Below are positions 26,055 through 34,401 of a DNA stretch of 64,000 bases, piece after piece. Both the position numbers and the translations under genes were made by a program. This stretch comes from Chloroflexota bacterium (lineage in GTDB: Bacteria; Chloroflexota; Anaerolineae; Anaerolineales; Anaerolineaceae), in contig CP069394.1 of assembly GCA_016887485.1 (NCBI GenBank), positions 1,054,001-1,118,000 on the forward strand. Reading direction: 5' to 3'. The notes below the pieces were generated by a model. That model ran no database searches. It saw only the letters and a list, made by a program, of their open reading frames with translations, and was not told the origin of the DNA. Each line of letters opens with the position of its first letter. The first letter of the stretch is position 1.

Positions 26055-26843
26055 ATGGACCTGGGATTAAAAGGAAAGATTGCCCTGCTCACGGGTGCCA
26101 GCAGCGGGCTTGGCTTCGCCACGGCAAAGACTCTCGCTGCCGAAGGTGTCCGGCTGGCCATCAACAGCCGCAATCTAGAGAACCTGGAACGGGCTAAAGC
26201 CGAACTGACAGCACTCGGAGCAGAGGTACTGACCCTGCCTGCCGATGTCAGCGACCCCGCCACACCCCAAAAGTTGGTTGAGGCGACCGTCTCAGCCTAT
26301 GGCGGGCTGGACCTGCTCTTCACCAATTCAGGCGGTCCACCGCCAATGCGTTTTGAGGATGTGGATGACGCTGCCTGGCAATCCGCTGTGGAACTGGCCT
26401 TCCTCAGCCACGTGCGCCTGATCCGCGCTGCCCTGCCGGCCCTGCGCCGGTCAGACACCCCTTCAGTCCTCACGGTCACCTCAGTCTCGGTCAAACAGCC
26501 GATCCCTGCTCTGGTGCTCTCCAACAGCGTCCGGGCAGCCACCGTCGGGCTGACCAAAACCCTTGCGCTGGAATTGGGTGAGGACGGGATCCGCTTCAAT
26601 TCGATCCTCCCCTCGTGGACCCAAACCGAACGGGTTGAGAAACTCCTGGCGGACCGTGCCCAGCGTAACGGCACCACCCGCGAACAGGAGATTGAAAAAC
26701 AAAACCAGCAGAGTGCGCTGGGTCGCATGGCATCCCCTCAGGAATTCGCCAACGCCGCCGCCTTCCTGCTTTCACCCGCTGCCTCCTACATCACCGGCGT
26801 CATGCTCACAGTGGATGGCGGCAGCTATAAAGGAACTTTCTAA
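26055..26843 (+). CDS. Short-chain dehydrogenase-like protein lacking the catalytic Tyr and Lys
   Basis: A Rossmann-fold SDR of 262 residues. The cofactor motif TGASSGLG is at about 14-21, and the usual NAG is replaced by NSGGPPP. From the presumed catalytic Ser in VTSVS, the position expected to hold Tyr (13 residues on) is Ser and the Lys four further is Arg (SNSVR). A recognised sub-branch of 3-oxoacyl-reductase-like SDRs shows this pattern, so it may be functional by another mechanism. The C-terminus GVMLTVDGGSYKGTF is normal. The next gene starts on a GTG two bases after its stop. Confidence 0.85.
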   Translation: MDLGLKGKIALLTGASSGLGFATAKTLAAEGVRLAINSRNLENLERAKAELTALGAEVLTLPADVSDPATPQKLVEATVSAYGGLDLLFTNSGGPPPMRFEDVDDAAWQSAVELAFLSHVRLIRAALPALRRSDTPSVLTVTSVSVKQPIPALVLSNSVRAATVGLTKTLALELGEDGIRFNSILPSWTQTERVEKLLADRAQRNGTTREQEIEKQNQQSALGRMASPQEFANAAAFLLSPAASYITGVMLTVDGGSYKGTF

Positions 26844-26844
26844 C

Positions 26845-28719
26845 GTGCCCAATTCATCTCAAGAGACCCTCTGGCGGAGGGTCGAACGCATCCTGCCTAC
26901 CGTAACCAAACCCGGGCGCTATGTCGGCGGCGAACTGAACCAGGTTATCAAAGCCTGGGACTCAGTCCGCACCCATATAGCGCTGGTCTTCCCCGATATC
27001 TACGACCTCGGCCAATCCAACCTCGGCCTGATGCTGCTCTATGACATCCTCAACCAACGGGAGGACATCGCTGCGGAACGGGCCTATTCACCCTGGCTCG
27101 ATATGGAAAGCGCTCTGCGGGAGAACGATATTCCGCTCTACAGCCTGGAAAACAAGCGCGCCCTGGCGGATTTCGACATCCTCGGCATCAGCCTGCCCTA
27201 TGAAACGCTCTACACCAACTTCCTAAACATCCTCGACCTGGCCCACCTGCCCCTGCGCAGTGCGAACCGGGACGAATCCCATCCCCTGATCATCGCCGGC
27301 GGCCAGTCGGTCTACAACCCCGAACCCGTGTCACCTTTCGTGGACGCTTTTGTGGTTGGTGAGGGCGAAGAAGCTATTGTGGATGTGGTAAACACTCATC
27401 AGGCCTGGAAAACCGCTGGCGGTAGCAAGCAAGAGCTTCTGGCAGCCCTGGCGAAAATCCCGGGGGTTTACGTCCCATCTCTCTATCAGATGGATTTCAA
27501 CGCCGACGGCACGATTGCCGCTGTCACGCCCGAAAGCCCGGACCTTGCGCTGCCGATAGTCAAGCGGATCAACGCCAAATTGCCCCCACCCCTCACCCGC
27601 TTCCTGGTCCCCAATGTGGAAGTAGTGCAGGAGCGCGTTAGCGTGGAAATCATGCGGGGCTGCACCCGCGGCTGCCGCTTCTGCCATGCGGGGATGGTCA
27701 ACCGCCCGATCCGTGAGCGACCGCTGGATGAGATCCTCACCGCCCTGAAAACCGGGCTGGACCAGACAGGCTATGAAGAAGTCAGCCTGCTCTCGCTTTC
27801 ATCATCAGACTATTCCCAGATCATCCCATTGATCAATGGGCTACGCGAATTGCTTCAGGAACGCCAGGTCAATATCACCCTGCCCTCCCTGCGGATCGAA
27901 TCCTTCACCGAAGACCTGATGGACGAACTCCAGTCCCTCACGCCTGGCGGTGGATTCACCCTGGCCCCCGAGGCTGGTACGGAGCGCATGCGCGCCATCA
28001 TCAATAAACCGATCAGCGACGAAGCCTTCATGGATACCGTCCGCTCCGTTTTCAAACATGGCTGGAAGACCATCAAGCTCTACTTCATGATCGGCCATCC
28101 TCAGGAAACGCTCGAGGACGTGGCCGCGATCGCTGAACTCTGCAAGGCTGTGCTCTATGAAGGCCGGCAGATTGCCGGCGGACGCACCCGCGTTCATGCC
28201 GGGATCAGCACCTTCATTCCCAAGCCGCATACGCCTTTCCAGTGGGTCGGCTTTGACTCGCTCGAGTCCATCCAACAGAAGCTGGATATCCTCCACCAGG
28301 GCTTGCACGGCGCCAAGGTCAAGATGACCTGGAATGACCCTGAAGCCTCCCTGCTGGAATCCTGGCTCTCCCGTGGTGACCGGCGGCTTTCGGAGGTGAT
28401 CCTCAAAGCCTGGCAGAATGGCGCAAGGTTTGATGCCTGGTCGGATCAGTTCAACATGGCGCATTGGCGGGCAGCCTTCACAGAGGTAGGTCTGGACCCC
28501 GATTTCTACAGTCACCGCGCTCGCGGGCTCGATGAAATCCTCCCCTGGGATCACATAAACGCCGGTGTGAAAAAATCTTTCCTCAAAACCGATTACCAAT
28601 GGAGCCTGCAGGGCAAAACCCGCCCGGATTGTCGGGGCGGCTGCTATGGCTGCGGGATACTCTCCGCCTTCAATGAACTCCGCCTGGTTGCCCCCGATGG
28701 GGGCTGGAAGTGCCCCTAA
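26845..28719 (+). CDS. B12-binding-type radical SAM protein (TIGR03960-like)
   Basis: A protein of 624 residues starting at GTG 26845, preceded by AAGGAA. The N-terminal part (about 1-240) resembles the cobalamin-binding-like domain of this family. The radical SAM cluster motif is RGCTRGCRFCHAG (CxxxCxxC), and the C-terminus has a second Cys cluster RPDCRGGCYGCG. It is separated by one base from a DUF2344 gene, its constant partner (fused in some species), usually beside ribosomal protein or RNase E/G genes. A role in RNA or ribosome modification is inferred from that association only. Confidence 0.9.
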   Translation: MPNSSQETLWRRVERILPTVTKPGRYVGGELNQVIKAWDSVRTHIALVFPDIYDLGQSNLGLMLLYDILNQREDIAAERAYSPWLDMESALRENDIPLYSLENKRALADFDILGISLPYETLYTNFLNILDLAHLPLRSANRDESHPLIIAGGQSVYNPEPVSPFVDAFVVGEGEEAIVDVVNTHQAWKTAGGSKQELLAALAKIPGVYVPSLYQMDFNADGTIAAVTPESPDLALPIVKRINAKLPPPLTRFLVPNVEVVQERVSVEIMRGCTRGCRFCHAGMVNRPIRERPLDEILTALKTGLDQTGYEEVSLLSLSSSDYSQIIPLINGLRELLQERQVNITLPSLRIESFTEDLMDELQSLTPGGGFTLAPEAGTERMRAIINKPISDEAFMDTVRSVFKHGWKTIKLYFMIGHPQETLEDVAAIAELCKAVLYEGRQIAGGRTRVHAGISTFIPKPHTPFQWVGFDSLESIQQKLDILHQGLHGAKVKMTWNDPEASLLESWLSRGDRRLSEVILKAWQNGARFDAWSDQFNMAHWRAAFTEVGLDPDFYSHRARGLDEILPWDHINAGVKKSFLKTDYQWSLQGKTRPDCRGGCYGCGILSAFNELRLVAPDGGWKCP

Positions 28720-28720
28720 G

Positions 28721-29371
28721 ATGAGCGAACAAGAACAAATCACCCGTATCCGTCTGAAATATGCCAAAGGGCCCAGCCTGCGTTTTACCGGGCACCTGGA
28801 CATGCAGCGCCTCTGGGAGCGCCTTCTGCGCCGCAGTGGGCTGCCCATCCGCTATTCGCAGGGCTTCAACCCCCGCGCCAGGCTTAACCTGGCCTCTGCG
28901 CTACCCCTGGGCGTGATCAGTGAATCTGAGATGTTGGATTTCTGGATGGACGTCCCCCTCCCAACCGAGACTGTCAGGAAGCATCTGGCAGAAAACGCAC
29001 CGCCTGGGCTGGATATTCAGGAGGTGACCAGCGTCTCCCGGCAGGAAATAGCCCTGCAGGAACAGATGAGCGCCAGTGAGTATCAGATCACCTTTTATGA
29101 TCCCCAGCCGCAAAGCGAACTTGAGGACAAAGTGGCTGCCCTGCTGGCAGCCGATCAACTCCCCCGTGTGCGGCGCAATAAAACCTATGACCTGCGGCCG
29201 CTGATCCTCGATCTGAAAGTCACCAAAGCAGATGACGGTGAAATTGGGCTGTGGATGCGGCTCAACGCCGAACCCGGCGCGACCGGTCGCCCCGATGAGG
29301 TTATGGAAGAGCTGGGATTTACCAACACCCAATATTTGGCCTGCCGGACGGGACTGATCCTTAAGGCCTAA
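28721..29371 (+). CDS. Radical-SAM-associated DUF2344 (TIGR03936) protein
   Basis: A protein of 216 residues. The family N-terminus RIRLKYAKGPSLRFTGHLDMQRLWERLLRRS and GFNPRARLNLASALPLGV are read directly as separate landmarks. The start is the ATG one base after the radical SAM stop. The two proteins are predicted to act together; their substrate has not been established to my knowledge. Confidence 0.9.
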   Translation: MSEQEQITRIRLKYAKGPSLRFTGHLDMQRLWERLLRRSGLPIRYSQGFNPRARLNLASALPLGVISESEMLDFWMDVPLPTETVRKHLAENAPPGLDIQEVTSVSRQEIALQEQMSASEYQITFYDPQPQSELEDKVAALLAADQLPRVRRNKTYDLRPLILDLKVTKADDGEIGLWMRLNAEPGATGRPDEVMEELGFTNTQYLACRTGLILKA

Positions 29372-29387
29372 GTTGTATCAACTTATG

Positions 29388-29459
29388 GCTCTATAGGGTG
29401 TGCTCCGCTCTGTAGGGTGTGCTCCGCTCTGTAGGGTGTGCTCCGTAGTTGAGCGCACC
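29388..29459. repeat. Three tandem 19-bp repeats ending in a palindrome (REP-like)
   Basis: The 19-mer GCTCTGTAGGGTGTGCTCC occurs at 29388-29406 (one mismatch), 29407-29425 and 29426-29444. The last copy runs into a dyad, GGTGTGCTC (29435-29443) and GAGCGCACC (29451-29459) around a 7-base loop. The GTAGGG lead is shared with repeats near 33.9-34.3 kb and 44.9 kb. Confidence 0.85.
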
Positions 29460-29485
29460 ATTAACTAATAACTGGAGAATTACCC

Positions 29486-30484
29486 ATGGAAACCTCTGGC
29501 ATTCTCGCATCAATCGTCATCAGCTTCACCTCAGCGCTGCTCTTCGCCTATCTGCTGCACTGGTTTGACCGCTATGAAAAGGAACCCTTCATCCTGCTGG
29601 CTGGGGTCTTCCTTTGGGGCGCTGTGGTGGCAGCGGGAGGGGCGTTCATCGTCAACACCGTCCTGGGCCTGGGCCTCTTCGTCGTCACAGGTTCCGAAGC
29701 AGCATCCAACCTGGTCACCACCTCCCTGACAGCCCCCTTCATCGAGGAGATCCTCAAGGGCTTCGCTGTTCTAATGGTCTTCTTTGCCTTCCGGAATCAA
29801 TTCGACTCGCTTCTGGATGGCATCCTCTATGCCGGCGTGGCTGCATTGGGTTTTGCCGCCACCGAGAACGCCTATTACATTTACGCCTATGGTTTTGCCG
29901 AATACGGATGGGCCGGGTTCTGGGAATTGGCACGTATCCGCATCCTGCTGGTTGGCTGGCAGCACCCCTTCTATACCGCATTTTTCGGGATCGGGCTGGC
30001 CGCTTCCCGCTTGAACCGCAGCCTCTTCGTCAAGATCACCGCCCCGATTGCCGGTCTTGCAATAGCTATCTTCGCCCACTCCCTCCACAACACCATTGCC
30101 AGCTTCCTACCCGGCACAGCATTGATCCCGCTCTCTGCGGTTTTGGATTGGGTAGGTTGGTTCGCCATGCTGATCTTTATCCTGATCGCCATGGCACTGG
30201 AGAATCGCGAAATCAAGACCTACCTGGCGGATGAAGTCGCCCTTGACACGCTGACGGAAGCACAATATCAAAACGCCATCGCCGCCACCCGTGTGAACCG
30301 GCAAAGGGCCAAAGCGCTCTTCACCGGGCACTACCAGCCGGTCAACCGCTTCTACCGGACAGCAGCCAGATTAGCGATCAAGAAGAAACTGCTGGCTCGG
30401 GTGGGTGAAGAAAAGGGTAACGCCCAGAAGGTGGAAAAACTACGTGAAGAAACCAAACAGCTCTCGCAAGCCCTATTAAAATAA
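29486..30484 (+). CDS. PrsW-family intramembrane metalloprotease
   Basis: An integral membrane protease of the PrsW (M82/CAAX-related) family; PrsW of Bacillus cleaves an anti-sigma factor. It has 332 residues, about eight membrane segments and the family motifs FIEEILKG (Glu87, Glu88), TENAYY (Glu127), WQHPFYTAFFG (His160) and AHSLHN (His198, His201). The C-terminal 70 residues are a charged helix. GGAG lies nine bases upstream of the ATG. No anti-sigma factor gene is adjacent, so the substrate is unknown. Confidence 0.92.
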   Translation: METSGILASIVISFTSALLFAYLLHWFDRYEKEPFILLAGVFLWGAVVAAGGAFIVNTVLGLGLFVVTGSEAASNLVTTSLTAPFIEEILKGFAVLMVFFAFRNQFDSLLDGILYAGVAALGFAATENAYYIYAYGFAEYGWAGFWELARIRILLVGWQHPFYTAFFGIGLAASRLNRSLFVKITAPIAGLAIAIFAHSLHNTIASFLPGTALIPLSAVLDWVGWFAMLIFILIAMALENREIKTYLADEVALDTLTEAQYQNAIAATRVNRQRAKALFTGHYQPVNRFYRTAARLAIKKKLLARVGEEKGNAQKVEKLREETKQLSQALLK

Positions 30485-30551
30485 GCCAAACTCTAGCCGT
30501 TTAGAGAATTTTAGGTATAATTGTTCTGCTTGAATGCTAAGCCATTCGCAT

Positions 30552-30623
30552 GTTCCCGTGGCCTAATGGATAAGGCGGCGGCCTCCGGAGCCGTAAATCT
30601 GAGTTCGAGTCTCAGCGGGAATA
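30552..30623 (+). tRNA. tRNA-Arg (anticodon CCG)
   Basis: 72 nt including the discriminator A: acceptor GTTCCCG with CGGGAAT (a G-U first pair), D arm GGCC...GGC, anticodon loop CTCCGGA, and T arm CTGAG TTCGAGT CTCAG. It lies 67 bp before ligA. Confidence 0.93.
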
Positions 30624-30690
30624 TTTTTATTTAAGGTCTCTTCGTGTAAAATTAATTATCCCATTCGACAATGATTTAAAAGGAATTCTC

Positions 30691-32718
30691 ATGCCAGAAA
30701 ATAATGAGCGGAAAGAATATGAGAAACTCCAAGAAGATCTACGTAAATATGGATACTATTATTACGTTCAAGACTCCCCAATCGTAAGTGATTCTGAATA
30801 CGATTCAAAATATCGAAGACTTCAAGAAATAGAAAAATTACATCCTGATTGGATAACTTCAGGCTCTCCCAGCCAACGCGCCGGGGCAGAACCTCTTTCA
30901 AGTTTTAAGAAGGTCACCCACCCTGCACCAATCCTCAGTCTGGCTGCAGTCTATAACAAGCAAGCCCTGCTGGATTGGTATAACCGGATCGCCAAACTGG
31001 ATGATCGGGTCACTCAGTCCGCCTTCACGGTGGAACCCAAGTTGGACGGCCTGACCGTGGTCCTGCGCTATGACAACGGGGTTTTCACCCAGGGCGCAAC
31101 GCGCGGTAACGGTGAAATTGGCGAGGACATCACGACCAACCTGCGGACGGTCAATGTCCTGCCGCTTCGGATCCCCGTCAGCCCCGACGGCCCCGCCGCA
31201 CCGGAAGTGCTCTATGTGCGCGGTGAGGCGCTTATTTATAAGGCGGACTTCGACAAACTCAACAAACAATTGGAAGAAGCAGGCGAAAAGACCTACCTCA
31301 ACCCCCGTAACACAGCAGCCGGCTCCCTGCGCCAGCTTGACCCTAAGATCACGGCTCAGCGGCCACTCAGGATGCTGGTTTATACGATTGTAGATCACGA
31401 AAATGGCGATATCCCCACCACCCAATGGAAAACGCTTGAATACCTGAGAAAACTCGGTTTCCCCGTGGCAGCCGCCTCCAAAAAAGTGGACACGATCCAG
31501 GAAGCAATTGACGCCACCGTCAATACCGACCCGGACAAGTTCCCCTTTGAGGTGGACGGCATGGTCATCAAGCTCAACGACCTGGATCTCATGGCGTCCC
31601 TGGGTGTGGTCGGAAAGGACCCCCGCGGCGCAATCGCCTATAAGTTCCCGGCCGAGGTTGTCAGTACCAAGCTGGAGAATATCGAGGTCAGCGTGGGACG
31701 CACCGGTGTGCTCACGCCGAATGCGGTCCTCAAACCCGTGGAAATCCGGGGCGCCATCATCAAACAGGCCACCCTGCACAACTTCGATTACATTGCCGAG
31801 AAAGATATCCGTATCGGTGACCGGGTGATGATCAAACGAGCCGGGGAAGTGATCCCCTATGTAATTGGGCCGGTTGTGGATGCCCGTGATGGCTCGGAAA
31901 AGCCCTATGTCCCCCCCAAGGTCTGCCCCTCCTGCGGCGAACCGGTGGTCAATCCCCCCGGTGAGGTCGCCTATTACTGCGTCAACAGTTCCTGCCCTGC
32001 TCAGCTGGTCCGCAACCTGGAGCATTTCGTCTCGCAGGGTGCGATGGACATCGTCGGGATGGGGATCAACACCGTCCGCCAGCTGGTGGATGCCGGGCTT
32101 CTGCATGACCTCTCAGGAATTTACCACCTGACTAAGGCCGATCTCCTGAAACTTGATGGCTTCGGTGAAAAGAAAGCCGATAATTTAATAGAAGCGATTG
32201 AAGCTTCCAAGTCCCAACCCCTGGCCCGTCTGATCAACGCCCTGGGCATTCACGGGGTCGGCGAAGTTGCCGCCCAGGATCTCGCCAGGCGCTACCATGA
32301 CCTTGACGCACTCAGCCAGGCCACCAGCGAACAGATCGAATCAATTGAAGGTTTCGGACCTTCCATCGCTGAGGACCTGACGGAATGGTTCGCCTCGCCC
32401 GATAACCATGAAATGCTTGCCAAACTCAAGGCCAGTGGGGTTTGGCCTGTGAGCAAACAACAAGCCCCCAGCGGACCTCAACCCCTTGACGGGCTGACCT
32501 TCGTGATCACTGGCACCCTGCCCTCATTGAGCCGGAACGAAGCTAAAGATCTGATCGAGAGCGCGGGCGGCAAGGTGACCGGCAGCGTCAGCAAAAACAC
32601 AAGCTATCTGGTCCTGGGTGCCGATCCCGGTTCCAAGTTCACGAAAGCCCAGCAGCTCAATATCCCCACGCTTTCCGAAGCGGACCTTCAACAATTAATC
32701 AAAGATAAAGCCCAATGA
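30691..32718 (+). CDS. ligA: NAD-dependent DNA ligase LigA
   Basis: Seals nicks in DNA using NAD. It has 675 residues, the usual length. Domain Ia has YYYYVQDSPIVSDSEYD; the adenylated lysine is Lys117 in VEPKLDGL; GATRGNGEIGEDIT follows. The zinc finger is CPSC...YYCVNSSCPAQ, then helix-hairpin-helix repeats and a C-terminal BRCT domain (PLDGLTFVITGTLPSL). The first 60 codons are strikingly AT-rich compared with the rest, though the protein is well conserved. The last four bases overlap the next gene. Confidence 0.97.
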   Translation: MPENNERKEYEKLQEDLRKYGYYYYVQDSPIVSDSEYDSKYRRLQEIEKLHPDWITSGSPSQRAGAEPLSSFKKVTHPAPILSLAAVYNKQALLDWYNRIAKLDDRVTQSAFTVEPKLDGLTVVLRYDNGVFTQGATRGNGEIGEDITTNLRTVNVLPLRIPVSPDGPAAPEVLYVRGEALIYKADFDKLNKQLEEAGEKTYLNPRNTAAGSLRQLDPKITAQRPLRMLVYTIVDHENGDIPTTQWKTLEYLRKLGFPVAAASKKVDTIQEAIDATVNTDPDKFPFEVDGMVIKLNDLDLMASLGVVGKDPRGAIAYKFPAEVVSTKLENIEVSVGRTGVLTPNAVLKPVEIRGAIIKQATLHNFDYIAEKDIRIGDRVMIKRAGEVIPYVIGPVVDARDGSEKPYVPPKVCPSCGEPVVNPPGEVAYYCVNSSCPAQLVRNLEHFVSQGAMDIVGMGINTVRQLVDAGLLHDLSGIYHLTKADLLKLDGFGEKKADNLIEAIEASKSQPLARLINALGIHGVGEVAAQDLARRYHDLDALSQATSEQIESIEGFGPSIAEDLTEWFASPDNHEMLAKLKASGVWPVSKQQAPSGPQPLDGLTFVITGTLPSLSRNEAKDLIESAGGKVTGSVSKNTSYLVLGADPGSKFTKAQQLNIPTLSEADLQQLIKDKAQ

Positions 32719-33902
32719 ACACACTCACGCTCAAACGCGGCCGTGAAAAAGCCGTCCTCCGCCATCACCCCTGGATCTTCTCCGGGGCCATTCAGTCCCT
32801 CAGCGGTCAGCCTGCCCCAGGTGAGACAATTGCCGTCCATGACGCCGAAGGCAGCTTCCTGGCCCAGGCCGCATTCAGCCCGGAATCGCAAATCCGAGCC
32901 CGAATTTGGAATTGGGACGCAGAAACACCCATCGACCCGGCATTTTTCAAGGCCAAACTGCAAAACGCCATCCAATTGCGTGAAAAATGGATCGACCAAC
33001 GGCACACCAACGCTTATAGGTTGGTGCATGCCGAATCGGATGGCCTGCCCGGGCTAATTGTGGATCGCTATGGCGATGCGCTGGTCATGCAGGTGCTCTC
33101 TGCGGGTGTGGAAGCCTGGCGGGAGGATATTCTCAACCTGCTTGAAGAGCTTCTCGCTCCTCAGGCCATTTATGAGCGCTCGGATGTGGCTGTGCGCACC
33201 CTTGAAGGCCTCCCGGAGCGCACAGGGCTGCTGCGTGGCACTCTACCAGACCAGCCGTTGATCATCACGGAAAACGACCTGTCCTACCAGGTTGATTTGG
33301 TGGCTGGACAAAAGACCGGCTTCTACCTCGACCAACGCGATAACCGCCAGATGTGCCGGGAGATCGCCGAGGGCAAATCAGTGCTCAACTGCTTTGCCTA
33401 CACCGGCGGTTTCACCCTCTCTGCGCTGGCCGGCGGTGCGGAATCGGTCGTCTCAATCGATTCCTCCGCAGAAGCACTGGAAGCCGCCCAGAAGAACGTC
33501 GCGCTCAACGGATTGCCCGAAGACCGCTGTGAGTGGATCGTGGGCGATGCCTTCCATGAGCTGCGTGCCCAGCGTGACAGGGCTGCCCAGTTTGACCTGG
33601 TGATCCTGGACCCGCCCAAGTTCGCCCCCACGGCCGCTCAGGCGAAAAAAGCAGCCCGAGGCTATAAGGATATCAACCTGCTCGGCTTCAAGCTGCTCAA
33701 GCCCGGCGGCACGCTGATGACCTATTCTTGCTCCGGCGGGATTGATGCGGGCTTCTTTCAGAAGATCGTGGCCGATGCTGCGCTGGACGCCGGAGTGGAC
33801 GCCAAGATCCTCTATCACCTCGGTCAGGCCCCCGACCATCCAACCGATCTGGCCTTCCCTGAGGGGACGTATTTGAAGGGGTTGGTCGTTCACAAAGCAT
33901 AA
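32715..33902 (+). CDS. RlmI-like 23S rRNA (cytosine-C5) methyltransferase
   Basis: A class I SAM-dependent methyltransferase of 395 residues, likely modifying 23S rRNA. An N-terminal PUA-type region begins LKRGREKAVLRHHPWIFSGAI; then come GFYLDQRDNR, the SAM site NCFAYTGGFTLSALAGGA, FDLVILDPPKFAPT, and the motif MTYSCSGG, with the Cys expected to be catalytic in m5C enzymes. ATGA overlap with ligA implies coupling. A second copy of its 3' 190 bases lies at 34046-34237. Confidence 0.92.
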   Translation: MNTLTLKRGREKAVLRHHPWIFSGAIQSLSGQPAPGETIAVHDAEGSFLAQAAFSPESQIRARIWNWDAETPIDPAFFKAKLQNAIQLREKWIDQRHTNAYRLVHAESDGLPGLIVDRYGDALVMQVLSAGVEAWREDILNLLEELLAPQAIYERSDVAVRTLEGLPERTGLLRGTLPDQPLIITENDLSYQVDLVAGQKTGFYLDQRDNRQMCREIAEGKSVLNCFAYTGGFTLSALAGGAESVVSIDSSAEALEAAQKNVALNGLPEDRCEWIVGDAFHELRAQRDRAAQFDLVILDPPKFAPTAAQAKKAARGYKDINLLGFKLLKPGGTLMTYSCSGGIDAGFFQKIVADAALDAGVDAKILYHLGQAPDHPTDLAFPEGTYLKGLVVHKA

Positions 33903-33932
33903 ATCTTGGATATCAGGATAAGAAATTATTCG

Positions 33933-34042
33933 TAGGGTGGGTTCCGCCTTTGAACCCACCATCTTGAGCATTATCCTTTGGTCACTACCAAAGACATGAA
34001 GAGAACTAACCGGGTGGATGGTGGGTTGGCAACCCACCCTAC
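33933..34042. repeat. REP-like palindrome pair, first copy
   Basis: The forward element at 33933-33966 has a GTAGGG lead and a dyad GGTGGGTTC (33937-33945) / GAACCCACC (33953-33961). The element at 34017-34042 is in the opposite orientation (GGTGGGTT GGC AACCCACC, ending CCCTAC). They form a BIME-like doublet just after the methyltransferase gene. Confidence 0.85.
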
Positions 34043-34045
34043 AAA

Positions 34046-34237
34046 CTGATGACCTATTCCTGCTCCGGTGGGATTGACGCTGGCTTCTTCCAGAAGATCG
34101 TGGCCGATTCCGCCCTGGACGCCGATGTGGACGCCAAGATCCTCTATCTCCTTGGCCAGGCCCCCGACCACCCGACCGATCTGGCCTTCCCTGAGGGAAC
34201 ATATTTGAAGGGGCTGGTTATTCACAAAAACGAGTAA
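34046..34237 (+). pseudogene. Duplicated 3' fragment of the RlmI-like gene
   Basis: Aligns over its whole length with 33714-33902, from the codons for LMTYSCSGG to the stop (one extra codon at the end). Most differences are at third codon positions, with only a few amino-acid changes, so the source was a functional gene that diverged under selection. The fragment retains the catalytic Cys motif but lacks the SAM-binding fold and begins immediately after a palindrome, so it is unlikely to be a functional gene. Confidence 0.88.
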
Positions 34238-34242
34238 ACGTT

Positions 34243-34341
34243 GTAGGGTGGGTTCCGCCTTTGAACCCACCATCTTATGGATTAAGCGTTCCCCCCCATA
34301 GAGAACAGGTATTTTGAACGGCGGGTTGGCAACCCAAGTAC
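34243..34341. repeat. REP-like palindrome pair, second copy
   Basis: The element at 34243-34276 repeats the 33933-33966 element base for base. A shorter opposite-orientation element lies at 34320-34341 (GGCGGGTT GGC AACCC). It follows the duplicated methyltransferase tail exactly as the first pair follows the full gene. Confidence 0.82.
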
Positions 34342-34364
34342 AATCAAAAACCAAATAATATCCA

Positions 34365-34395
34365 ACAAAAAACCGCCTTTGCAGGCGGTTTTTTG
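34365..34395. terminator. Bidirectional terminator after tmRNA
   Basis: AACCGCC (34371-34377) and GGCGGTT (34384-34390) enclose TTTGCA, with A and T runs on both flanks; on the minus strand it follows the tmRNA 3' end. Confidence 0.88.
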
Positions 34396-34401
34396 TTAAG
34401 G

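Noticed and set aside
29388-29459. Short CRISPR array
   Set aside because: The 19-bp repeats are directly adjacent with no spacers, and no cas genes are present.
29614-30234. 206-codon open frame inside the PrsW gene on the same strand
   Set aside because: It is rich in Arg, Pro and His, as expected for a shifted frame of a GC-rich gene; the PrsW frame has all family motifs.
30898-32106. Long open frame of about 400 codons antisense to ligA
   Set aside because: It lies wholly inside ligA, its protein is unlike any family I know, and it reflects the codon bias of the sense gene.
34049-34237. Small functional gene encoding 62 residues of the methyltransferase tail
   Set aside because: It starts directly after a palindrome without a ribosome site and lacks the SAM-binding domain, so it is better described as a fragment.
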